Of a stretch of DNA of 11,498 nucleotides, positions 6,064-11,498 are shown piece by piece (position 1 is the stretch's first letter; each line of letters opens with the position of its first letter). A model generated the notes under the pieces. That model had not been told where the DNA came from and searched no databases. It saw nothing but the letters and a program-made list of their open reading frames with translations. The translations under genes were made by a program, and so were the position numbers. Location: contig JAJYAR010000041.1 of NCBI GenBank assembly GCA_021779435.1, positions 1-11,498 on the forward strand, in the 5' to 3' direction. Source of the DNA: a bacterium. Lineage in GTDB: Bacteria > Verrucomicrobiota > Verrucomicrobiae > JAJYAR01.

Positions 6064-6273
6064 TCAGTCGTCGGCGCGGAGGACGAGGACGATCAGGAGC
6101 GCGCCGAGGAAGATGTCGGTCAAGCCGGTGAGCAAACGCGTGGGAGCGGGGAGTCGGGGAAGAAATGCAACCACCGCAATGCCGGCAACGATCAGGACTG
6201 ATGCGATGACGAGCGCGGTACGCCGCTGGCGGCGGGCTTTTGTCAGAGGCGGGGGCGTGACCGTGCGGGGCAT
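6064..6273 (-). CDS. Small two-helix membrane protein, unknown function
   Basis: The 69-residue protein starts with a basic, proline-containing stretch (PRTVTPPPLTKARRQRR). A first hydrophobic helix spans about 20-38 (ALVIASVLIVAGIAVVAFL), a short polar turn containing RLPAPTR follows, and a second helix spans about 47-65 (FLGALLIVLVL). It ends RADD. By the positive-inside rule both ends should face the cytoplasm. I do not recognise a family. The clean membrane pattern, the ATG at 6273 and the position between two same-strand genes make it likely to be real. It is 110 bp after the kinase gene, so it could be the tail of that transcript or have its own promoter. Confidence 0.65.
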   Translation of the reverse strand: MPRTVTPPPLTKARRQRRTALVIASVLIVAGIAVVAFLPRLPAPTRLLTGLTDIFLGALLIVLVLRADD

Positions 6274-6383
6274 GGGGACGCACTTATGCTCACGCGAGGT
6301 GTTGGCGCAAATCGCGCCCCGTCCGGCTCGGTATCCCCGGAGGTTTGCGAGACGAGGCAGACGGGGCTCGGCCGATCCGTCCG

Positions 6384-8138
6384 TCAGTTTACCACGGGAA
6401 GCGTGATGCGCATCGTGGTGCCGGCGGGGCCTGTCTGCTGAAGCACGATGTCGCCGTGGTGAGAGAGCAGGATGCGTTTGGCGATGGCGAGCCCGAGGCC
6501 GGTGCCGTCAGGGCGCCCCGAAAGGAACGAGTCGAACATCCGTTCCCGAACCTGTTCGGGTATGCCGCGTCCGGTATCGGTGATGTCGGTGTGCGCGACC
6601 TGTCCGCCGGATCGCTCCTCCTTGGTCACGGTCACCGTGATCGTTCCACCCTCCGGCATGGCCTGCGTCGCGTTCAACAGCAGATTCAGGAGCACCTGCT
6701 GGATCTGTCCCTTCTGGGCGTCGACGATGACGGGTCTCGCGGGCGGGTGAAACACGAGGGCGACCTTGCTTTGCGCGAGCTTGAGTCGCACGAGCACGAG
6801 CGTGTCGGAGATGATCTCCGAGAGTGACCAGCGCGAATGGAGGGCAGTCGGCGCCTTGGCGAAATTCAGCACGCGCGAGACAATGGCTTCGAGCTGGTCC
6901 AGCTTCTCGCCGATCACACGCATGTCGGTGTGGCGCGGATCATCGGGGGGGAAGTCGAGCCCGAGTCCGCCATGGAGCAGCTTCAATACGGTGAGAGGAT
7001 TCCGGATCTCGTGAGCGATCTCCGCGGCGAGGAGCCCGAGCGTCGTGAGTCGCTCGTTCTTCCGGAGGACGTCCTCACTCTGGAAAACCCGGGCGTAGAG
7101 CCGTGCGTTCTGAAGAGCGACCGCGCCGAGGCTGGCGAGCGCCGCGCCGAGCCGCTTCTCATCGTTGTCGAACCGATGAAGCTTGTCCGTGAACACCGCG
7201 AGCACCCCCAGCACCTCGCCCTCGAAGATCATGGGCGTGGCCAGCACGGACGTGAGTGTTTCGTCGGGCGGGAGGTCGGCCAGTTCACGAAACTCCGGCG
7301 ACTGCACATCCGAGAACGTGACGGCGCGTCGTGTGTGGATGACCGACGCCACGAGGCACGAGCCGAGAGGCATCGGCTCCGGCGGCAAGGGCGTCTCGAC
7401 CGCTCCGGCGAGCGAGGCAAAACGGATCGTCGCCGCGTCGGCGTCGTAAAGGTAAAGCGCGCACGCCCGGGCCGGGAGGACATCCCTTGCCTCGCGGGTC
7501 AGATTGTCGAACAGCTCCTGCTGTTCGAGTTTGGTCACCAGTGACTGACCGGCGGTGATCAACGACTCGAGCTGCCGTCCCTTCGCCTGCAGGTGGCGCA
7601 CCTGCCACAGACGGTGCAGGACGCGGGCGGCTTCGCCGGCGAGTTCCTCGAGGGCATCGAGATCTCCGGGGGTGAATCCACCGACGGTGTCGCGCTCGAG
7701 GTCGATCACGCCGACGACGCTGTCGGCGTCGATCATCGGCGCGGCCATTTCGCAGCGCGCTGTCGGCCTCACGGCAATGTAGCGCGGTTCGAGTGCCACG
7801 TCGGGCACGAGCAACGGCCGCTGGTTGAGCACGCACCAGCCGGTGATGCCGTGGCCCAGCTTCAGTCCGGGCTCGTTTGGCGGGCCGGACATGCCGCCGC
7901 GGACCTCGGTCTCGAGCTGGCCGGAATCGGGGCTGAGCAAGGCGATGGACCCGGCGTCGGCGTGAAACGTGGTGATCAGCACCTCCATCATCTCCCGCAA
8001 CGCGTGCTCGGGGTCATCGGTCCGCGCCGCGAGCGACGAAATCTGGTACAACGCAGGCAGCACGCGCGCCCTGCGGTCCGAGGGCTCGGCATCGGTGCGT
8101 TTGTCCTTCGAGCGGGAACGACCGGGAGCCGTGGCCAT
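6384..8138 (-). CDS. Soluble GAF-GAF sensor histidine kinase, NtrB-like core
   Basis: The 584-residue protein has no membrane segment, so it senses a cytoplasmic signal. Its N-terminal 20 residues are basic and disordered. A first GAF domain lies at about 28-175 and a second at about 190-347. A HisKA helix pair follows, with H376 in AEIAHEIRNPL as the phospho-accepting residue. The HATPase domain is complete: N box LLNLLLNATQAM with N489, G1 box DTGRGIP (521-527), F-like MFDSFLS (534-540) and G2 box GTGLGL (545-550). The catalytic core resembles NtrB/AtoS-type kinases that work with NtrC-class regulators. No response regulator is visible, so the kinase is an orphan here. The ATG at 8138 lies 31 bp after the glnD stop on the same strand, suggesting one transcript and a possible nitrogen-related role, which is inference. 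A TTG three codons upstream is less likely. No Shine-Dalgarno sequence is visible. Confidence 0.9.
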   Translation of the reverse strand: MATAPGRSRSKDKRTDAEPSDRRARVLPALYQISSLAARTDDPEHALREMMEVLITTFHADAGSIALLSPDSGQLETEVRGGMSGPPNEPGLKLGHGITGWCVLNQRPLLVPDVALEPRYIAVRPTARCEMAAPMIDADSVVGVIDLERDTVGGFTPGDLDALEELAGEAARVLHRLWQVRHLQAKGRQLESLITAGQSLVTKLEQQELFDNLTREARDVLPARACALYLYDADAATIRFASLAGAVETPLPPEPMPLGSCLVASVIHTRRAVTFSDVQSPEFRELADLPPDETLTSVLATPMIFEGEVLGVLAVFTDKLHRFDNDEKRLGAALASLGAVALQNARLYARVFQSEDVLRKNERLTTLGLLAAEIAHEIRNPLTVLKLLHGGLGLDFPPDDPRHTDMRVIGEKLDQLEAIVSRVLNFAKAPTALHSRWSLSEIISDTLVLVRLKLAQSKVALVFHPPARPVIVDAQKGQIQQVLLNLLLNATQAMPEGGTITVTVTKEERSGGQVAHTDITDTGRGIPEQVRERMFDSFLSGRPDGTGLGLAIAKRILLSHHGDIVLQQTGPAGTTMRITLPVVN

Positions 8139-8169
8139 GGGCAGCAAAGGGCGAGTCGACGCTCTGCGA

Positions 8170-11034
8170 CTACTTGACGGGTGTGGCGGCTTTGGCGGGC
8201 GGCTTGGTCCCGGCGGCCTCGTCGGGGGCCGGGGTCGCGGCCGGCTTCGCTGCCGGTGCGATGATTTCCCTCAGGGCATCGCGCAGCGCGACCAGGCGTT
8301 TGCCGTTCTCGACCGGCTTGTCGTTCACGTCCTCGATGTAGAACGTATCGATGGCGACGCCGCGCTCGGTGCCGATGCGGGCGAAGGTGATGTCGAAGCT
8401 GTGATCGGAGATCGTCTTGGCGAGACGGTAGAGCAGACCGATCTGGTCGCGTGCCTGGATCTCGACGATGGTGCGCTGCATCGAGAGCTCGTGGTAAACC
8501 TCGACCGTGGGCGGAAACGCGCTTTGGAGCGTTTCGCCGCTGGAGGCCGAGAGATAGCGTGTCGCCGCGATCTTCTTTGCCTGCGCGGTGATGTCGGGCA
8601 GCAGGTCGCGGTTGGCGACGAGCGCCTCCTCGATGGTCTTCGCAAATTTTTCCTGGGCGGCGGCGTTCTGCACGGGACCGCGGCCCGGTTCAACGACGTA
8701 GAACGTGTCGATCGCGATGTGGTCCTTTCTCGAGATGACCTTGGCGCCGAGGATGCTCAGGCCGGCGACGCTGAAGGCACCGGCGAGCTTGTAGAACAGG
8801 CCGGCGCGGTCCCAGGTGACGACATTCACGACGGTGAGTGACCGATTGATATCGTCCTTCCATTCGATCACAGGGCGCAGCGTGCCGACCGATTCGGCGG
8901 ACGTGATGGAGTAGAGCAGCCGGTTGACCATCCGGATATGCAGCGCGATCTCCTCCGCTTCGGTGTGGATGAAGTACCGGTCGGGAAGGAGGCTGAAGTG
9001 GGCGTTGATCTCGTCGGCGCTGATGCCGGGGATCGCTTTGGTGATTAGCTCCTGTTGGGTCATTTTCTTCTTCTCCTGAAGGGAGGCATCGACGGCTTCG
9101 CCGAGCTTCAGCCGTTCGAATGTGGACCGGTAAAGGGTCGTGTGGAGGGTGTCCTTGTAACTGTTCCACAGGTCCGCGGAGGTGGCGCGGGCGTCGCAGA
9201 ACGTGTGGACATAAAGGAGCCGGAGGTGCTCCGCGGTGCCGACAAGCTCGGCAAAGGCAATGGCAGTTTGGGGGTCATCGACATCCCGCTTCTGCCAGAA
9301 TCGTGCCATCGCGAGATGATTCTTGATCACAAACGACACCAATTCGCGTCCCTCGGGGGAAACTCCGAACCGCTCGAGAATCGGCAGTGCGAGCCGCACG
9401 CCGCTGTCGGCGTGGCCGCGGATGCCTTCGGCCTTACCGATGTCGTGGAGAAGAAGCGTAAGGTACAGCAGGGCCGCGTCCTGCGCCTCGTGGAGTGCCG
9501 CGCGGTATTTGAGGGTGATCGGCTCGGCCTCGGTGAAGATCCGATCGAGTTCACGAAGGGCGTGGAGCGTATGCACATCGGCGGTGTACCGATGGTAGTA
9601 CTCGTGCTGCACCAGGCAGGTCAGTGCGTCGAACTCGGGGATGAATTTTCCCAGCACGCCGAGCTCATGCATCTTCGAGATGGCCGGGTAGACCGAGCCG
9701 GCGTCGGACAGGATGGCCCGGAACGCGACGCTCGCGTCGGGGGCATGCGCGACCTCGGGGGTGAGGAGGGGGAGCGAGGTGCGGATGAGCTCGCAGAGAT
9801 GAAACTCGAGCGGGGCGTCAAGCTGCTGGCTGTGGCGGAAGACGCGAATGAGCCGGACGGGGTCGACGGTGAAGACGTCGGGTTTTTCGGCGGCAAGTTC
9901 TCGGCCGCGCAGGATGAAGCCGTCGATGCGCTTGGCCTTCTGAAAACGTGAGGCCAGCAGCGACTCACGGAACGAGTTTCCGTTGTGATTGCTGTTCCGG
10001 CCGATGCTGAGGGCGAGGCGGTCCTCGACGAGCTTCGAGACGCGGTAGATCGTCTGCGCCGCCTTGTAATAGTCCTGCATGAAATGCTCGACGCGAACGA
10101 GCATCTCCGGGTCCTTGTAGCCCAGGTTCTCCGCAATGCGCGGCTGCATATCGAGGCTCATCACGTCCGTGGCGCGGGCGCTCAGGAAGTGGAGCTCGTT
10201 GCGGACGCGCAGGAGGAAATCGTAGGATTTCTGAAACGCAGCCAGGTCCTCGGTGCGCAGGTAATGTTCGGTCGCGAGCTCGTCGATCGAGGTGATGTCG
10301 AGCTTCACCCGGGCCATCCAGACGGCGTTCTGGTAATCCCGCAGGCCGCCGACGCCGCTCTTGATGTCGGGTTCCTGGTTGAAAACGGTGTTCGCAAACT
10401 TACCGCGGCGGTTCGCCTGGTCGTCGAGCCTCGACTCGATGTAGCCCTTCGGGTCCTCGCTGCTGTAATAGCTGCGGTAGGCCTGCGAGAACGTCGCGTA
10501 AACCTTCTCGGAGCCGGCGATGTAGCGAGCCTCGAGAAGGGAGGTCTTGGTCTGGATGTCGCGCCGGGCCTCGGCGAACGCGTCGTCGATCGAGCGTGTC
10601 GAGTGGCCGACCTTCAAGCCGCAGTCCCAGAGGATGTAGAGGATCTCGTTGGTGAGGTGTTCCTGCAACGGCTTGGCCTCGGCCGGCGGCGTCTTTGTCG
10701 AAAACAGGAACATCACGTCGATGTCGCTCCACGGCGAAAGCTCGCCGCGGCCGTAGCCGCCGAGGGCGACCAAGGCCACCGGACTCGGCGCCGTGCCGCG
10801 AAGCCGCGCATACGACTCGAGCGCGTAGTTGAAGAGGCTCCTCAGCACCTCGTCCAGCAAGGCGGCCCGTTCGTGCACGATTTCGAGGCCCGGCACGCCG
10901 GCTTCGTGGCGGGCACGGAGCGTCGCCATTTCGCTCTTCAGGAACTCCTTGCATGCGGCCAGCCGGTCGGCGACGAGCACCTCTTCGGTGAACTGAAGCC
11001 GCTCGCGTGCGTGTTGTTGGATATCGGCGGACAT
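8170..11034 (-). CDS. glnD: PII uridylyltransferase / uridylyl-removing enzyme (GlnD)
   Basis: The 954-residue bifunctional enzyme adds UMP to PII proteins when glutamine is low and removes it when glutamine is high. The domains are in the standard order. The nucleotidyltransferase contains GGYGRGELSPWSDIDVMF (92-109), with D104 and D106 as metal ligands. A linker region holds KSGVGGLRDYQNAVW (225-239). The HD hydrolase has H487 in ADVHTLHAL and HD at 530-531 in LLLHDIGKAEG. Two ACT domains sense glutamine, at about 735-805 (DRAGLFYKLAGAFS) and about 855-925 (DQIGLLYRLAKTIS). A Pro/Ala/Lys-rich tail follows (about 926-954), which typical GlnD proteins lack. I chose the ATG at 11034 because the sequence becomes GlnD-like just after it. 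An ATG at 11076 would add 14 residues. It lies directly upstream of the histidine kinase gene. No PII (glnB) or ammonium-transporter gene is in the window. Confidence 0.95.
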   Translation of the reverse strand: MSADIQQHARERLQFTEEVLVADRLAACKEFLKSEMATLRARHEAGVPGLEIVHERAALLDEVLRSLFNYALESYARLRGTAPSPVALVALGGYGRGELSPWSDIDVMFLFSTKTPPAEAKPLQEHLTNEILYILWDCGLKVGHSTRSIDDAFAEARRDIQTKTSLLEARYIAGSEKVYATFSQAYRSYYSSEDPKGYIESRLDDQANRRGKFANTVFNQEPDIKSGVGGLRDYQNAVWMARVKLDITSIDELATEHYLRTEDLAAFQKSYDFLLRVRNELHFLSARATDVMSLDMQPRIAENLGYKDPEMLVRVEHFMQDYYKAAQTIYRVSKLVEDRLALSIGRNSNHNGNSFRESLLASRFQKAKRIDGFILRGRELAAEKPDVFTVDPVRLIRVFRHSQQLDAPLEFHLCELIRTSLPLLTPEVAHAPDASVAFRAILSDAGSVYPAISKMHELGVLGKFIPEFDALTCLVQHEYYHRYTADVHTLHALRELDRIFTEAEPITLKYRAALHEAQDAALLYLTLLLHDIGKAEGIRGHADSGVRLALPILERFGVSPEGRELVSFVIKNHLAMARFWQKRDVDDPQTAIAFAELVGTAEHLRLLYVHTFCDARATSADLWNSYKDTLHTTLYRSTFERLKLGEAVDASLQEKKKMTQQELITKAIPGISADEINAHFSLLPDRYFIHTEAEEIALHIRMVNRLLYSITSAESVGTLRPVIEWKDDINRSLTVVNVVTWDRAGLFYKLAGAFSVAGLSILGAKVISRKDHIAIDTFYVVEPGRGPVQNAAAQEKFAKTIEEALVANRDLLPDITAQAKKIAATRYLSASSGETLQSAFPPTVEVYHELSMQRTIVEIQARDQIGLLYRLAKTISDHSFDITFARIGTERGVAIDTFYIEDVNDKPVENGKRLVALRDALREIIAPAAKPAATPAPDEAAGTKPPAKAATPVK

Positions 11035-11119
11035 GTGGGAACGAGCGAGCGAAGTTCTCCCGGGTTGGCGGAACATTCAACGTCGAATTGAGAAAGCCTC
11101 CGTGGTCAGCGGCGCGGAA

Positions 11120-11258
11120 GGCACAGCGGTCAGCGGACGGCGGCAACGCCAGTCAAAGACTGGCGCTACTGGGGACGGTGGTATTCACGCCACGTTCGGG
11201 GTGGCGCCGGTCTCGGTCTGGGGCCGAACTCCAAACCGCGGTCTGCGGACCGCGGCTA
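11120..11258. repeat. Copy A of a ~140-bp duplicated unit with three hairpins
   Basis: This copy matches 11355-11494 except for five substitutions and one inserted base. Within it are three stem-loops. CGCCAGTC (11147-11154) pairs with GACTGGCG (11158-11165) around AAA. CGCCAC (11188-11193) pairs with GTGGCG (11201-11206). CCGCGGTC (11236-11243) pairs with GACCGCGG (11248-11255) around TGCG. The first and last are each followed by CTAC. No open frame worth calling is present. Confidence 0.9.
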
Positions 11259-11288
11259 CAACAAGGCACGATGTCCGGAGCGATGTAG

Positions 11289-11308
11289 CCGGCCTCCGCA
11301 GAGGCCGG
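11289..11308. repeat. GC hairpin, inverted relative of the 11236-11255 hairpin
   Basis: CCGGCCTC (11289-11296) pairs with GAGGCCGG (11301-11308) around CGCA, and GTAG precedes the stem on the plus strand. On the minus strand this gives an 8-bp stem, loop TGCG and tail CTAC, the same layout as 11236-11259 but with different stem bases that still pair. Confidence 0.75.
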
Positions 11309-11324
11309 TGTGTGCCGAGGGTAG

Positions 11325-11345
11325 GGCGGGACCGCTGGGCCCGCC
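11325..11345. repeat. 6-bp hairpin GGCGGG/CCCGCC between the duplicated units
   Basis: GGCGGG (11325-11330) pairs with CCCGCC (11340-11345) around a nine-base loop (ACCGCTGGG). It lacks the TC/GA loop closing and CTAC tail of its neighbours, so it belongs to a different hairpin type. Confidence 0.5.
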
Positions 11346-11354
11346 GCACGCCAG

Positions 11355-11494
11355 GGCACCGCGGTCAGCGGACGGCGGCAAACGCCAGTCAGAGACTGGC
11401 GCTAGTGGGGACGATGGTATTCACGCCACGTTCGGGGTGGCGCCGGTCTCGGTCTGGAGCCGAACTCCAAACCGCGGTCTGCGGACCGCGGCTA
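11355..11494. repeat. Copy B of the ~140-bp duplicated unit
   Basis: This is the second copy of the unit at 11120-11258, in direct orientation 235-236 bp further on. Its hairpins are CGCCAGTC (11383-11390) with GACTGGCG (11394-11401) around AGA, and CCGCGGTC (11472-11479) with GACCGCGG (11484-11491) around TGCG. Both stems are intact although the loop of the first has changed from AAA to AGA. The window ends four bases after the copy, so a third copy could follow. Confidence 0.9.
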
Positions 11495-11498
11495 GTGC

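Larger units (their letters stand above)
11035..11498. other. Non-coding region upstream of glnD, mosaic of repeats
   Basis: No supportable gene lies in this 464 bp stretch. It consists of two ~140 bp near-identical units (11120-11258 and 11355-11494) separated by 96 bp that carry two further hairpins (11289-11308 and 11325-11345). The first 85 bp next to glnD are unique and must hold its promoter if it has one here, but I see no clear -35/-10 pair. Confidence 0.75.

Noticed and set aside
6316..6367. GCCCCGTC/GACGGGGC inverted pair just after the kinase gene as a terminator
   Set aside because: The 8-bp arms are separated by a 36-base loop and there is no T-run, so a functional terminator is not supported.
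11035..11076. ATG at 11076 as the glnD start
   Set aside because: The extra 14 residues are not GlnD-like and no ribosome-binding site supports it. The start at 11034 is preferred, with moderate certainty.
9985..11091. Long plus-strand open frame opposite glnD (368 codons)
   Set aside because: It is fully antisense to well-conserved GlnD domains, has low-complexity composition and shows no recognisable family.
11120..11494. CRISPR-like reading of the repeated hairpins upstream of glnD
   Set aside because: There are only two ~140 bp units, no regular 25-40 bp repeat with equal-sized unique spacers, and no cas genes.

Overview
The window is GC-rich chromosomal DNA from a Gram-negative bacterium. 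I infer Verrucomicrobiota, probably an Opitutaceae relative. The grounds are a fused E1 alpha/beta 2-oxoacid dehydrogenase, a KDO/LPS-export gene cluster, almost no recognisable Shine-Dalgarno sequences, and intergenic gaps filled with short interspersed palindromes. This assignment comes from general resemblance, not a database match. I see no rRNA, tRNA, CRISPR array, transposase or prophage gene.

Layout from right to left, following the minus strand on which most genes lie. Positions 11035-11498 hold no gene but carry a duplicated ~140 bp unit and several GC-rich hairpins. Then come glnD (PII uridylyltransferase) and, 31 bp later, a soluble sensor histidine kinase with two GAF domains. A 69-residue two-helix membrane protein follows. 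Next is a 391 bp gap with twin 19-bp palindromes and a pair of short direct repeats, and then a GcvR-like double ACT-domain protein.

The only plus-strand gene is an HNH endonuclease-like protein at 4273-4890. It is divergent from a CmoB-like SAM methyltransferase and convergent with the ACT gene. The convergent gap is bounded by a perfect 33-bp inverted repeat that abuts both stop codons. Left of the methyltransferase, on the minus strand, are the fused E1 dehydrogenase, kdsC, an lptC-like gene, and the first 20 codons of another exported protein (probably LptA/OstA). The last three overlap by ATGA junctions and form a coupled KDO/LPS-export block.

Metabolically this is a housekeeping region: nitrogen signalling (glnD plus kinase), branched-chain 2-oxoacid oxidation, and outer-membrane lipopolysaccharide synthesis and transport. 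I do not see a convincing new defence or biosynthetic system. What stands out is the non-coding DNA. First, there is a family of 8-bp-stem hairpins whose stems differ by compensating changes while the loop-closing pairs and the CTAC tail stay the same. Second, inverted-repeat arms built of 7-bp units sit next to stop codons, and one of them encodes the N-terminus of KdsC. Third, there is a REPIN-like pair of palindromes.
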